Of a stretch of DNA of 64,000 bases, positions 1 to 11,089 are shown piece after piece. This stretch comes from Tupaia tana (Eukaryota; Chordata; Mammalia; Scandentia; Tupaiidae): the NCBI GenBank assembly GCA_026018925.1, contig JAKSZU010000005.1, positions 24,368,779 to 24,432,778 on the forward strand, written 5' to 3'. The notes under the pieces are model-generated. The model did not search any database. It had not been told where the DNA came from and saw nothing but the letters and a program-made list of their open reading frames with translations. A program made the translations under genes and the position numbers. The stretch's first letter is position 1, and the number at the start of each line of letters is the position of its first letter.

Positions 1-454
1 GCATCCCCGACCCTTCGACTGAACTGTCCGCACAAATGTAGAAACGACTGCTCTGTGACTACGATGAGATTAAATGTGACTCGTTGTCAGGGCAGAACCA
101 GCAGCCACGGTGCTTTCTCTATTTCCATGGTGAATGGTCTCCAGAAGTGAGTCTGTCGTGCGCTTCACAAACGGATGCACAGAATCACAAGCTGTTACAG
201 CGCGAAAAGATCTTTGGGGCCACATAACCCTGAAATGTGTTTCACAGATGATGCACTCCCAAATCCAGAGGGTCGGAATGATTTCCCCAAGGTCATGTGG
301 GGAGTTAGAAGCAGGGACTAAGTTTCCTAGTCCAGCCTGTCACCTTGGCTACCATGCCACCTCCCAACGCCAGCCTAAGAACACAGCCCTGCACACCTGG
401 GCAGAGTGCCTGAGCAGCAAGCACAGGCCCAAGTGCGAAAAGAACTGGGTTGAC
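1..454. other. No gene or repeat recognised
   Basis: Mixed-composition DNA. Short open frames are present on both strands but have no recognisable domain, codon bias or splice context. Confidence 0.4.
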
Positions 455-650
455 TCTGGGCTTAAACACTGGCCAACCATGTGACGTTGGGCCAATTATC
501 TCATCACTCCATGGCCTGAGCTTTGACAGGGACCTGTGCACCACCTTCTCCCTCCCTCCGCCAGCCCCGTGAGCCTCTGTGAGGAGTACGTGAGAGAATG
601 TGTGTGATGGCGCCTGCTCACAGTAGGCACTCGGTCTGGGCTGGGGGGTC
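455..650 (+). repeat. MIR SINE remnant
   Basis: The core reads like the MIR signature (CCATGTGACGTTGGGCCAA corresponding to tgtgaccttgggcaa, then a CTCA..CCTGAGC block), and ends near CTCACAGTAGGCACTCGG, matching the MIR 3' end. Strongly diverged, as expected for this old family. Confidence 0.6.
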
Positions 651-689
651 TGAGTGTGTGCTTTGCACACGAGCATATTTTAGTACCTA

Positions 690-2540
690 GTTTACGTAAG
701 AAAAGAAAGAAAACAGCATGTCCCCTTCAGTTCTGAAGCTGCCGTATTGTGATTTGCACCCATGTTTTATGTAAAGTAGGTGCAGCAAATGACCAGCTTG
801 AACTCTCGAGGCACACATTGACTCACAGAGGGAGCTAAGAGGCCATTGGTTAAGGAAATCTGTAGGGCTGTCCCACGTGCTCTGCTCTGCTTTCCTGTGT
901 CAGGCCTTGCTCGGTGCAGGCGGTGCAGGCGAGGAAGCTACTCCGGCAGCTCCGCAGACATGACTGCCCTCAGCCCCTGGGGGCTCGTCACTGACACCTT
1001 GAGCCCACAGAAGTGCTGCAGGCAGGTGGGGAGTCAGGTGTGCTCTGCAGAGAATTCTCCCTGTAAGCCCAGCATGGAGGTTGAGGCCCGGCCCAGCCTT
1101 CCAGGCTCCCTCGGTCATTCTGGCTGAGTAGAGAGATGTGCCCTGCATCTGAGATGTGAACCTGCAGGAGCAAGTGTGCAGCCTGGAGCAACTGGCTCAG
1201 GGACAAGGCCTCTCGGCCGGGAAAGGAGCCTGGCTAGCTAGAAGGGGTCCTGGGCTCAGTGCCCTCCTTGACTTCTGGTTAGAACTGGGATAGTAGCAAA
1301 CCACTATCAGGAGGACCAGAGGCAGAGGAACCGCCAGGCTGCACTGCACACAGGTGCCCTGCAGGGGAGCATTGGACACTTCACTGCAGTGGCTCTGCCT
1401 CCTGCCTGCTCCCTGCCTGTCTTTCTGTTCTACATCAAGAGATGGGGAAAGCAAAGCGCAGGAAGGTTTCTAAGACTGCAGACTTGTGCTGTAAGTCAGG
1501 AGGCGGCTTCGGGCTTTCTGGCGCCTGCAGGTGCCCCACAGGCGGCAGCCCAACCCAGCCCAGCCTGCTGGCCTCTTTCAGAGCTTTCAAGACACAGGCA
1601 GACCCTGGAGACTGACAAGCTCAGCCATTTCCTCCCCGTCAAAACAAACGCCTGCAAAGGGAATAGTGTCAGGGGCCTAACAGGTTTGCAGGTGTCAGAC
1701 AGAAAGGGAGAATGGAGCCAGTGGGCTTTCATTTTTATACAAACAGCCTTTCCGGGTAGGGTCCCAGCCTCAATCTCTGCACATTTATTTCCATAGCAAT
1801 TGAGTGGAGGAATTCCCAAGTAACTATAAAACATCCCTGGTGTTGGAATGTGGGGGTCGGGGGAGAGTGAACATTTCCCAGCAGCCCACTTTTTCTACCC
1901 AGTGCTTCAGGAGGAGCTTAATGAGCTGCCCGTCTGGACCTGGCCCATCTGGGAGGACCGCGCAGGGCAGGGAAAGGGTACTTGCTGACCAGGCCTTTAA
2001 TGTGTCTGCAGGCAAAACACCAGCGTCCACAGCCATCCTGTCATTTATTGATTATACTGACAGTCATTTTAATAGGCTTTCTATAATCATGTGGGGGTGG
2101 GCTAAATAGGAAGACTGGCCTATAGGGTCCATCAATTCTACTTCCTCTGCAACTTGACATGAAATATAGATCACAGAGCTCAGAGAATAAGAGAGAAAAG
2201 TGCACATGAATTCACTCACTCCATCCACCGGGAGGCAGGGATGGAGACAGCAACCCACTCAAACAAGAAGCCAGAACTCTGGGCTTTCCAAAGTGTTGAC
2301 TTCTGCCTGGTCGTTAGCTTCCCTGAGAATGTCTGCTTTTTAATAACATTTTTAAGTCATAAAAATTATTTTGTGGTTTGCTTGGAAGTGGGTATCTTGA
2401 TGTTCTCACCAAACGACTCAGTCTGTTGGTACCTAGTTTTTTTGAAAAAAAAAAAAAAAAGAAAAAAAAGTCCATCTCTTCCTTATTCAGGCATGTAAGT
2501 GTGCCTCTGGGTATTTACCAAAGTAAATACTCTTAAATCC
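690..2540. other. Repeat-poor stretch, no gene seen
   Basis: No SINE, LINE or LTR is recognised apart from an A-rich run at about 2445-2468. Open frames up to 135 codons exist in both directions but overlap each other and show no family match. Could be intergenic or intronic; conserved noncoding elements cannot be judged from one sequence. Confidence 0.4.
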
Positions 2541-2559
2541 TGAGAAATCTACATTCATG

Positions 2560-2725
2560 ACTATGCTCCTTATGGCGTAAGAGAATACTATATTTACTCA
2601 TTAGCACAAAAGAGCAGTAAACACATTCAATATTTAATGATAGAGTAATGGTTAGGTAAACTGTAAATCCCCTGTATGGAATATTATTCAGCCATTTTTA
2701 CAAATGATGAGAAAATGCTAAATTC
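2560..2725 (+). repeat. Old L1M-type LINE fragment (tentative)
   Basis: The segment ending TGGAATATTATTCAGCCATT resembles the widely conserved L1 ORF2 3'-region block (ggaatactattcagcc). Preceding text with GTAATGGTTAGGTAAACTGT fits old L1M/L1ME copies. Heavily diverged, so family and ends are uncertain. Confidence 0.4.
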
Positions 2726-3235
2726 TGTGGGGGGAAAAAATCAAGATATAAAATTGAATGTTAATAGTGCAGCTCTATACAGACAGTGGAAAACCCTGCC
2801 CTAAAATTTGCTAAAACACTCCCAGGGATTGTGTTAGAGAGGCAGGATCATGGACGATTTCTTTCACGTTCTAAAATGTCAGTTACGTGATTATATTTTT
2901 ATAACAGAAAAAGATGCATATGACTTTCCCAAGAAAAAATATTCCACTGACCCACTAAGATGCTTAGTTCTTCTGGGCCTGAAGGCAGCTCAGCTACCTG
3001 ACAGGAAAGCAACCCGCCCGTGGAGGATCTGCTCATTGAGTTGACTCAGTGCAAATCACTCATGAGAATCTCAGTGTGAACCGTGTGAAGCACTTGCTGT
3101 AACAGCTCCTGCCTGCTAGATGGTATGAATAAAAGCATGGTTTCTAGAACTCCCGCTGTCCTCTGCACCGGCTGGTTGCATGCTGAGTTTCCCTCCCAGA
3201 ACTGCCTGTTAAGACAACCAGAAAGGACTGAGCTG

Positions 3236-3448
3236 TTTTGACACAGGCAGTAAGGTGCCATGGCATGATGCTGGAACTGTAAGAGAGGCCCTGGATTCAG
3301 AGCCTGGGTCAACCTGAACTCACGGAGTGTGGTAGTGACCCTGGCTTACAGGGAGGCTCGGGAAGGTGAGGACCACAGTGTGGTGAGATGCTGTCTAGGG
3401 TGCCTCTCTCTTTTTCTCTCTCATGAAATAAATGAATGAATTTTAGAA
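3236..3448 (+). repeat. SINE-B copy
   Basis: tRNA-like head (CAGTAAGGTGCCATGGCATG), pyrimidine-rich tract and the family tail TCATGAAATAAATGAATGAA. Diverged from the other SINE-B copies. Confidence 0.55.
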
Positions 3449-3939
3449 AGAGACAGCTGAATTGTACCTAGGGATGAAGGTCAGCGTTGTGAGGAATCTA
3501 AGAATCACTTCACATGGATGAACTGAAGGACATGGCACAGGGAGGCGGGGAAAGATTAAGCAATGGCGTGTGGGTTGTCCTTTAATATTTGGGAAACTGG
3601 AACCTTGCTTTACCCTTAGCATCTAGTCTGTCTTCACTAGGCAGTTAATCCTACCCAGGACTGAATAGGAAATAAGACTTTGCATGGTCCCCTTTTTCAT
3701 GTGTTTCTTGTGTGTCATGCACTGTTTCGAATCCTGTGCCAGTTGGCAAGGGAAGGCTAACTCCCTTCTACGAGAGCGGACTTGCCAATCACAGGCAGAA
3801 TTCTGTCTCTGTAATTGCTTAGGCTGAGATATTAACTATGACTCTTTCATCCTTATCTCTATAGATGTAGTTATTGCCCTTCCTACTTTGCTACTGCACT
3901 AACCCATGCTATGCTAGCTAGAATTTTTCCTTTATTCAT

Positions 3940-4062
3940 GGCATAAACATTTCTGTGTGTCCTCACATGTGTCAACCCTGGTCTAAGCACTGGGTCCCAC
4001 GATGTACAAAATAGATCAAATCTTTGCCTTCGGGAAGTTTCAGTTCTAGAGAGAAAGGAAGA
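3940..4062 (+). repeat. L2-like LINE 3' fragment
   Basis: CTAAGCACTGGGTCCCACGATG followed by AAATCTTTGCCTTCGGGAAG corresponds to the L2 pattern ctaggcactgggga ... ccctgccctcaaggag. Ancient mammalian LINE remnant. Confidence 0.5.
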
Positions 4063-4094
4063 GGTCCTATTTATTGGGTGCTTTTAGAAGTTAA

Positions 4095-4200
4095 CACACT
4101 TCATATTTGCCCCATGGCTATTGGGTTATCGATGAGTAACTGGAGACATGGAGATGTCAAGCACCTCCTCTAGACAGGCAGGATCTGGCCCACCCATGGC
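4095..4200 (-). repeat. MIR remnant (tentative)
   Basis: Reads as the complement of the MIR core (pattern gaggaaactgaggc ... ggtcacacagc ... gggattcgaacc), seen as ACTGGAGACATGGAGATGTC and GGCAGGATCTGGCCC. Confidence 0.4.
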
Positions 4201-4403
4201 GTTCTCCGTGGTGTGAACTTATGGAGACCCACGCTGCTCTGACTTGGCTGCAACTGTCTGCAGCCAGGAAATTGCGTCTCACACTGCTGCAGCGAGGTGG
4301 GCGGTATTAGGATTGGGCTGTGAAAAGAATGACTTCAAAGTTGAGAACTACTTGGAAAACTGATTGCCTCTAAATTACTTTCTGTGTTGCATACAGACTC
4401 TTT

Positions 4404-4677
4404 TTTTTTGAGAGAGATTTTTTTTTTTTTTTTTCTGTTATAGGGCGCATGCGCTCGCCAGACAGACAGAGAGAGACATAGAGACAGAAAGCGAGAAATC
4501 ACCCCCCAGGGGGGATGGTCACACCGCAATCCCTTCTCCTCCATTCTCCTCTCGGGATCTTGGGCACTCACGCACACGAGCCCGGCGTGAGTTTTACGCC
4601 ACCGTGTCTGGGACACGAACTGCGTTCGACTACGTGGGAGTCCAGCGACATAGCCATTACGCTAACTGCTGGTTCCC
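4404..4677 (-). repeat. SINE-A copy, young, with target-site duplication
   Basis: Near-consensus copy in reverse: T-tail, GTTATAGGGCGCATGCGCTC, the C6-A-G6 hairpin block, complement of box B and of box A, ending CTAACTGCTGGTTCCC. Flanked by the direct repeat CATACAGACTCTTT (4390-4403 and 4679-4692), the mark of L1-type retroposition. Not coding, although open frames run through it. Confidence 0.9.
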
Positions 4678-5137
4678 ACATACAGACTCTTTTCATGTGA
4701 CATTCTCAGACTTCCTTGGGCCAGCTCTTGACAATGCCAATGACATTGTTTGGAGTATATACACACACATACGCATACACACTTTCCATTTTGAAATAAT
4801 TTAAACTTACATGAAATTGCAATTGCAAGAACAGTCCAGGGAGACCTGTGTACCTACAGCCGGCTTCCCTCTGGAGCTTGACCTGCAGTCTCTGAGGAGA
4901 AAATAGGGCTGTCCAGGAAAGGGGGTTAGGGGCTCTGGGGTCAACCATGTCCTATATATGACCCTGGGTGTTGGTCCATTGCATGTTTGCATTTGTGCAC
5001 CTAAGCTTAGTAAGTTTTCTTAATAAGTTACATTTACAATTTGAGATGTTAAAGACAGAGAGAATGAGACAACAAGAATGAAATTGCCTAGCGGATTTCT
5101 TATCCCCTCACAAAATTTCACTGAAATGAAAGATATA

Positions 5138-5403
5138 TATTTTTTTTTTTGGAGAGGTTTTCGCCATAGGGTGCGTGCGCTCGCCAGACAGACAGAGAGA
5201 GACATAGAGACAGAAAGCGAGAAATCACCCCCCAGGGGGGATGGCCACGCCGCAATCCCTTCTCCTGCATTCTCCTCTCGGGATCTTGGGCACGCACGCA
5301 CACGTGCCCGGCGTGAGTTTTAAGCCACCGGGTCCGGGACACGAACCACGGTCGACTACGTGGGAGTCCAGCGACATAGCCATTACGCTAACTGCTGGTT
5401 CTC
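5138..5403 (-). repeat. SINE-A copy, young
   Basis: Full-length reverse copy nearly identical to the one at 4.4-4.7 kb. Flanking duplication around AAAGATAT on both sides. Confidence 0.9.
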
Positions 5404-5514
5404 AAAGATATTTTTTTAAAGTGTGAACTCACAAGGAAAAAAATGAGAGGGGATGACACAATATTTCAACTAATATTTGGAAGATGAAAGGGGTTTAGCA
5501 GAGTAGGAAATTCT

Positions 5515-5698
5515 TTTTTTAAAAAAGAATTGTTGTATTGAACTTTATTTTACTAATTACTTAATTTTAATTTGACCAAAGAGGGACAGAGTAAGGGGTG
5601 GGAGAGTAAGAAAGCAAGCCGCCATGTCTGGGACTCAAACCATGGTCAGGCACATGGGAGTCCAGCGCTCTTAACCACCACACCACCTGCCAGCCCCC
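5515..5698 (-). repeat. SINE-C copy
   Basis: Short relative of SINE-A: AATTTTAATTTGACCAAAGAG tail side, purine tract, CAAACCATGGTCAGG, ending CCACACCACCTGCCAGCCCC. Flanks AGAGTAGGAAATTCT and AGAGTGGGAAGTTCT are a plausible duplication. Confidence 0.8.
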
Positions 5699-5910
5699 AG
5701 AGTGGGAAGTTCTAAAGCCACACTCTACATATAAAGTCAGGTGGAGGGAATAGGACAGGCCGATAAGAAGCAAAACCAGATCAAAGTAGTTCCCTGTAGG
5801 GAATAGAGAAAGGGATCAAAGGGGAAGAAGCTGGGGCAAGAGAAGCTTTTCCACTCCCCACCTTCTTAGAGTGTGTGTGTTTTTTTTTTCTTTTCTTAAA
5901 GAATTATTTA

Positions 5911-6150
5911 GGGAACCAGCAGTTAGCGTAATGGCTATGTCGCTGGACTCTCACATAGTCAACCACTGTTCGCATCCCGGACCCGGTGGTGCGTGCGTGC
6001 CCAAGATCCCGAGAGGAGAATGGAGGGGAAGGGATTGCGACATGGCCATCTCCCCTGGGGGGTGATTTCTCGCTTTCTATCTCTCTGTCTCTTTCTATCT
6101 GTCTGGCGAGTGCACGCGCCCTATAGCAAAAACCTCTCCAAAAAAAAAGA
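5911..6150 (+). repeat. SINE-A copy, young, internally shortened
   Basis: Head GGGAACCAGCAGTTAGCGTA with box A and box B intact, tail CCTATAGCAAAAACCTCTCC(A)n. About 20 bp of the usual sequence between CCCGGTGG and GTGCGTGCGT is missing. Target duplication GAATTATTTA on both sides. Confidence 0.9.
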
Positions 6151-6159
6151 AGAATTATT

Positions 6160-6340
6160 TATTTATTATTATTATTGTTAATAGCATTTTTCAGATGCGT
6201 TTTGCCAGAGAAAGACGGGGAGAGAGAGAGAGAGGGAGAGTGAGAAAGCAAGCCTCCAGGTCCAGGACTCAAACCATGGCCAGCCATGTGGGAATTCCAG
6301 AATTCCAGCACCTTAATCACCATGCTACCTGCTGGCCCCA
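6160..6340 (-). repeat. SINE-C copy
   Basis: Reverse copy ending CACCATGCTACCTGCTGGCCCC, with GAGAAAGCAAGCCTCCAGGT in the body. Starts immediately after the A-tail side of the preceding SINE-A. An 8-bp repeat GAATTCCA is duplicated in tandem at 6292-6307. Confidence 0.75.
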
Positions 6341-6872
6341 GTGTTTGGGGTTTTGATACAAGTGAATGGTTACCCAATCACAAAATGGAGAACCAGGAGG
6401 AGGAGGACATGAAGAAACAAGATGATTCCCATTGCACAACCCAGAAACAGAAAAGGTCTGGACTGGAGGGCTTCTCAGGTCTCTGGGGAGATGAGGGGCT
6501 CGGGTGGGGCAAAGGCAGGCAGTTGGTGGGAGGATAGTGCAGCGAGACTCGGCCCTAGCTCCCTGCTTCCTGACCCTCCTGGGGGGCTGACAGACCTGGG
6601 GATCTCAGGGACACCAGGTACCACTGTAGGTGGGCGAAGTGACATTAAAAGGAGGGAGGGGCTCAGGGAAAAATACATTTAACAAATAAGAATGTAAAGT
6701 TATCTGTTGAAAACTGTATTTGTGGTAATATCTTTGACTTCTTAACCCCTCACAAAATTTTACCTGCACCTATGCATGTTTAGAAAAAACCATACCATAC
6801 CCTGAAATGTGAATTTTAAAAAGTGTGTGTCAGCAGGCCAGGGAGCTGGTGACCTTTAAAGAGAATTTCCTT

Positions 6873-7112
6873 CAGGCCAGCCAGTGGCATGGTGGTTAAG
6901 GCAGCAGGATCCCACATGGCCTAATAGTGCAGTTCTAGTCCTAGATCCATGGCTTGAGAAACATACCAAGCATGGTGTGTATGTGCCCAAAATCCGAAGA
7001 AGAGAGTAGAGAAGAGAAGGCAGCATGGCCATCCCCTGATCCCAGGGGTTGCTTTCTATCTCTCACTCACAGTGAGTGCATATGCCCTATAACAACAACA
7101 ACAACAACAAAA
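6873..7112 (+). repeat. SINE-A copy, old
   Basis: Diverged forward copy: AGGCCAGCCAGTGGCATGGT head, GTGTGTATGTGCCCAAAATC middle, GCCCTATAACAACAAC tail with a (CAA)n expansion. Confidence 0.75.
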
Positions 7113-7173
7113 TTATTCTCTTCATGCTCCTGTCTTTGGAATTAATCATTTTTAATTAATAGACTATTTTTTA

Positions 7174-7633
7174 AAAAAATATTCAATTTTATTTATCATT
7201 GTTACTATTTTTTTTTTTTTTGAGAGGTTTTTGCTACAGGGCGCATGCGCTCGCCAGACAGACAGAGAGAGACAGAGAGATAGAAAGCGAGAAATCACCC
7301 CCCAGGGGGGATGGCCACGCCGCAATCCCTTCTCCTCCATTCTCCTCTTGGGATCTTGGGCATGCACGCACACGCGCCCAGCGTGAGTTTAAGCCACCAG
7401 GTCCGGGACGCGAACCGTGGTTGGCTACGTGGGAGTCCAGCGACATAGCCATTACGCTAACTGCTGGCCCCTCATTGTTACTATTTTTAAGTTTGCTGCA
7501 GGGCATTCGAGCTCATCAGAGAGAGGCAGAGAGTGGGAAAAGTTGAGAAAGCAAGCCTCCAGGTCCGGGACTTGAATCATGATTAGCTGTGGAGGAGTTC
7601 AGCACCTTAACCATCATACCTCCTGCTGGCCCC
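7174..7633 (-). repeat. SINE-C copy split by a SINE-A
   Basis: The two pieces (7174-7211 and about 7487-7633) belong to one SINE-C: outer flanks AATTAATAGACTATTTT and AATTAACAGACTATTTT are its target duplication. A younger SINE-A sits inside. The outer target lies in an L1M remnant, giving three layers. Confidence 0.75.
7212..7471 (-). repeat. SINE-A copy, young, nested in SINE-C
   Basis: Near-consensus reverse copy from GAGAGGTTTTTGCTACAGGG to CGCTAACTGCTGGCCCC. Target duplication TCATTGTTACTATTTTT on both sides lies within the older SINE-C. Confidence 0.9.
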
Positions 7634-7639
7634 AAATTA

Positions 7640-7930
7640 ACAGACTATTTTAAAAGAAGTTTAGGTTCACAGAAAACTTGAGTGGGAAATAGAGTCCCCT
7701 CTTACCCCTGGCCCCATGTACACAGCCTCACCCACTACAACATCCCCTACCAGGGTGGTACATTTGTGAGACTCAGTGAGCCCACACTGACAAATATTAT
7801 CACAGACAGTCCACAGTGCACCTCGGGGCTCACTCTTGGTGTTGTCCATTCCATGGGCTTGGACAAATGTGTAATGACATGTATCCACCGTTGTAGCATT
7901 AGACAGAACAGTTTCAAAAGATGCCCTCGA
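7640..7930 (-). repeat. L1M-type 3' fragment, part 1
   Basis: GTTTAGGTTCACAGAAAACT, GTGTTGTCCATTCCATGGGC and GTGTAATGACATGTATCCACC match the complement of the 3' UTR of old L1M/L1ME elements. It appears to continue at 8208 after an interrupting segment. Confidence 0.65.
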
Positions 7931-7964
7931 GATGCTTGATTAAAATTATTTTATTTATTAATTT

Positions 7965-8205
7965 ATTAACCTAATATTTCTTGATTGCCTAGTATGGGTT
8001 AGGCATTTTTCTAGGCACTGGGAATCAGATAAAGAAGGCAGACAAAATCCCTCATGCAGTTGCTATTTGGGGAGGTGGGGGAGAGCCAGTAAAAAGAATA
8101 CAAATGACTGTTAATTGCATGATGTAGGCTCAGTTGGGAGTAACCATTACAGAGGAAGACAAGACAGGTGAAGAGATAAAAGGAAAGGAGAAGGTGGTTT
8201 TAGAT
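7965..8205 (+). repeat. L2-like fragment lying between two L1M pieces
   Basis: GGTTAGGCATTTTTCTAGGCACTGGGAATC followed by ACAAAATCCCTCATGCAGTT fits the L2 3' pattern. It separates what look like consecutive parts of one L1M 3' end. Confidence 0.5.
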
Positions 8206-8207
8206 GC

Positions 8208-8333
8208 ATCGAGAGGCTCTGCTTATTCATCCTTCCTCTCCCTAATTCCCGGCAACCTCTCATCCTTTTGTCATCTCCATAGTTTTGCCTTTTCTAGAAT
8301 GTTATATAATTGAAATCACTAATGTTGTAACTA
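8208..8333 (-). repeat. L1M-type 3' fragment, part 2
   Basis: TCATCTCCATAGTTTTGCCTTTTCTAGAATGT is a well-conserved L1M complement block that normally follows the block ending near 7925. Confidence 0.65.
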
Positions 8334-8339
8334 ATTTTT

Positions 8340-8506
8340 AAAATTTTATTTATTCATTCATTTATTTTTAATTTGACCAGAGAGAGACATACAGAGAAAG
8401 AGAGAGAGGGAAAGTGAGAAAGGAAGCCACCAGGTCCGGGACTCAAACCATGGTCAAGCCATGTGGGAGTGTCCAGCTCCTTAACCACCACACCAGCTGC
8501 TGGTCC
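8340..8506 (-). repeat. SINE-C copy
   Basis: ATTTTTAATTTGACCAGAGAGAG to CCACACCAGCTGCTGGTCCC, flanked by GTAACTAATTTTT and GTAACTAATATTT as target duplication. Confidence 0.85.
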
Positions 8507-8535
8507 CGTAACTAATATTTTAAAAGTAACATTTT

Positions 8536-8752
8536 AGTGCCAGTGGTGCAACAGTTATGCAACCGGGTGCACATGGGAAAGGTCCTGGGTTCATGTCCCA
8601 GGATCTCCCTGAGTACGATGGGTATGTGTGTACAACTGGGATCCCGGTGGGCTGAAACTGGAGTTGGATCATGCCATAAAGACCCTGTTGAGAGTGCTTG
8701 CCTGTCTGTCTGTCTGCCTTTCTCTCATGGAAGAAATAAATAAATAAAACTT
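8536..8752 (+). repeat. SINE-B copy
   Basis: Good example of the family: AGTGGTGCAACAGTTATGCA head (box A region), TGGGTTCATGTCCCAGGATC (box B region), CATAAAGACCCTGTTGAGAG, pyrimidine tract and the tail CATGGAAGAAATAAATAAA. Confidence 0.85.
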
Positions 8753-8870
8753 TTTGTAATATTTTATCCCCTTATTGTCACTTTAGTAAGGTTCGGGGAG
8801 AAAGAAGATATTGAAGAGTTGGTACTTAATGTGTCACATTTAGATAGAAGGTAAGCGAACCCCTTTTTTT

Positions 8871-9137
8871 CATTAATTTTTTTAAGAGAGTGTTTTACTG
8901 TAGGGTGTGTGCACTCACCAGAGAAACAGAGAGAGACCAGAAAGACAGAAAGCAAGAAATAATCCCCCAGAGGAGATGGCCACACTTCAATCCCTTCTTC
9001 TCCAGTCTCCTCTTGGGATTTTGGGCATGTGCACACATTGGCCCAGCGTGAGTTTTAAACTACTGGGTCTGGGACTCAGAATATGGTTGACAATGAGGGA
9101 GTCCAACGATGTAACCATCACGCCACCTGCTGGTCCC
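8871..9137 (-). repeat. SINE-A copy, middle-aged
   Basis: Full-length reverse copy with moderate divergence (GTAGGGTGTGTGCACTCACC ... ACGCCACCTGCTGGTCCC). Confidence 0.85.
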
Positions 9138-9382
9138 TTCATTCGTTGTTTTAAAAATTAAAGATGGATTCCCTAGGAAGGAAAAAAAAAATCTTCCTTA
9201 GGTTCAGTTCAAAATTTGTGAGAGAAGGTTAGATGTGGACAAACCCAGTGCCCTCTGGAGCTTTCAGCCTAGCGACTGCTTCTGCAATGCTGAAAAAGTT
9301 CAGGGCCATCTCTGGAGCAGCCACAGCTTCCCGTGGAAGTGGCCTGACGTGTCGTACTCCTATCTACATTCTCATCAAAACC

Positions 9383-9995
9383 CTGTAGTAGGTTGAATTG
9401 TGTCCCCCCAAATCCTAACTCCTAGGATGTGACCTTATTATTATGTGACCTTATTATTTTTTTAAGTTTATTTATTTATTTCTTCCATGAGCAAGAGCAA
9501 TATCAACCTCCAACAGAGTCTTGATGCTGTGATCCACCCCTGGTCTCAGCCAACTCTGGCTCATAGGCGCATGCTAACCTCATGGAGGCATTGAGAGGTC
9601 TTAGGATGTAAACCCAGAACCATCTCATAGATCAGCCTTGCAAAGGGTTGCTGCTGTCTGGCCCCTGGAGATAGGGTATTTACAGAGGTAACCAAGTCAC
9701 AGTGAGGTCATTAGGGTGGGCTGAGCTCAATGTGACTGACGTCCTTATGAACAGGGGAAATTTGAGCAGGCACTTGCAGAGGGAAGACAATGTGAGACAC
9801 AGGGGAAATGCCAAAGATTGCCAGAGATTCCTAGAAGCCTGTGGAAAGAAGGGAAAGGATTTTTCCTTGCAGGTTTCAGAGGGAGAAAGCTCTGCAGACA
9901 CCTTGATTTTGGACTTCCAGCCTCCAGAACTGTGAAATAGTATCTGTGGTTCTCAGCCACCCATTTGTGGTACTTTGTTATAGCAGCCCTTAGAT
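9383..9995 (+). mobile_element. MLT1-type solo LTR (ERVL-MaLR fossil)
   Basis: Solo LTR of the MLT1 group: TTGAATTGTGTCCCCCCAAA start, TCATTAGGGTGGGCTGAGCT middle, GCCTCCAGAACTGTGAAATA and TTTGTGGTACTTTGTTATAG near the end. No internal retroviral region is present. Interrupted by a SINE-B. Old (early eutherian family) and degraded. Confidence 0.8.
9457..9665 (-). repeat. SINE-B copy inside the MLT1 LTR
   Basis: Reverse copy: TTATTTATTTCTTCCATGAG tail, TCTTGATGCTGTGATCCACC body, ending GCTGCTGTCTGGCCCC. Next to it the 16-mer ATGTGACCTTATTATT occurs twice in tandem (9427-9458). Confidence 0.8.
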
Positions 9996-10124
9996 TCTCT
10001 TGAAAGTAGAATCCCCTACAGTTGGAAATTCTCCATGGTAAATATCCTAAAATGAAGCTTGTTGTTCCCTGGTTTGAAGACCAGATTACGGTTATTTTGT
10101 TTGGTTATAATAGCATTGGCTTTT

Positions 10125-10391
10125 GGGACCAGCAGATGGCATAATGGCTATGTTGCTGGACTCTCATGTAGTCGACCACGGTTTGAGTCCAGGACCTGGT
10201 GACTTAAACTCATGCTGGGGGTGTGTGCATGCGTGCCCAAGATCCCAAGAGGAGAATGGAGGAGAAGGGATTGCGGTGTGGCCATCCTCCCTGGGGGGGC
10301 GTGATTTCTCCCTTTCTGTCTCTCTGTCTCTCTCTGTCTTTCTGGCAAGCGTATGTGCCCTATAGCAAAAACCTCTCCAAAAAAAAAATAA
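10125..10391 (+). repeat. SINE-A copy
   Basis: Full length, GGGACCAGCAGATGGCATAA to CCTCTCCAAAAAAAAAATAA. Flanks ATAGCATTGGCTTTT and ATAACATTGGCTTTT are the target duplication. Confidence 0.9.
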
Positions 10392-10871
10392 TAATAACAT
10401 TGGCTTTTTAAACATACACATTGAACTGGATTCCTGTGTCTGGAAAATTCCATACTATGTTGGCTGAACCACCCTCTCCTTTGGAAAAGAAAAAAAAAAA
10501 AAAGAGAGAGAGAGAGACAGTTAAATGCGAAGGTCTATCTCCTCCCAGGTTTAAAAGATGAAGAAAAGCAGCTTAATTGGCCCTGGACTGTCTTGGGGGT
10601 GATTTGATATTCTTTTTAAAAAGATGTGGCAAGGAAATTTTTCTCATATTGAAATGCAACTCCCTGGCTTTCTATCTTAAAGGAGCCTTCACAGTCTTCT
10701 TCCCTCTGCTTCCCTTAGCTTACTTCTCTGCTCTCCTGCTCGATTTCATATGATCTTCTCTAGCACAGAGCAAGGACTTGAAGTTTTCTGCCTTTCTGTG
10801 AGCTCACTGTCTGCAGTCCCCTCCATTTCCTCCTCCATGTCATGTTTCTGGATTTCCTCCTTTCAAGATAT

Positions 10872-11085
10872 ACCAGGGGCCCACCTACTATGGCACAGCA
10901 GTGACACTAGTGCTCTGCAGTGCTGCAAGCTACATGGCTGCTGGTGTTCAGGTCCCAGGTCAGCTGAAAAACACGCTCCATGTGCAGGTACTCAGGATCC
11001 TGAGGAGGTAGAGGGCTGGGGGAAGGCGGTCGTAGTGTGACAAGACCTCATCAAAGATCTGTTTCTTTCTCTTGTGCATTCATGC
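10872..11085 (+). repeat. Possible old SINE-B copy
   Basis: GGGGCCCACCTACTATGGCACAGCAGTGACAC and the downstream GTTCAGGTCCCAGGTCAGCTG follow the SINE-B order, and GACCTCATCAAAGATCTGTTTC could be the body end, but divergence is high. Confidence 0.4.
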
Positions 11086-11089
11086 ATTT

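Noticed and set aside
7199-7546. Repeated open frames encoding peptides such as ESEKSPPRGDGHAAIPSPPF
   Set aside because: The same peptide recurs wherever a SINE-A lies in reverse; it is a translation of the SINE, not a gene family.
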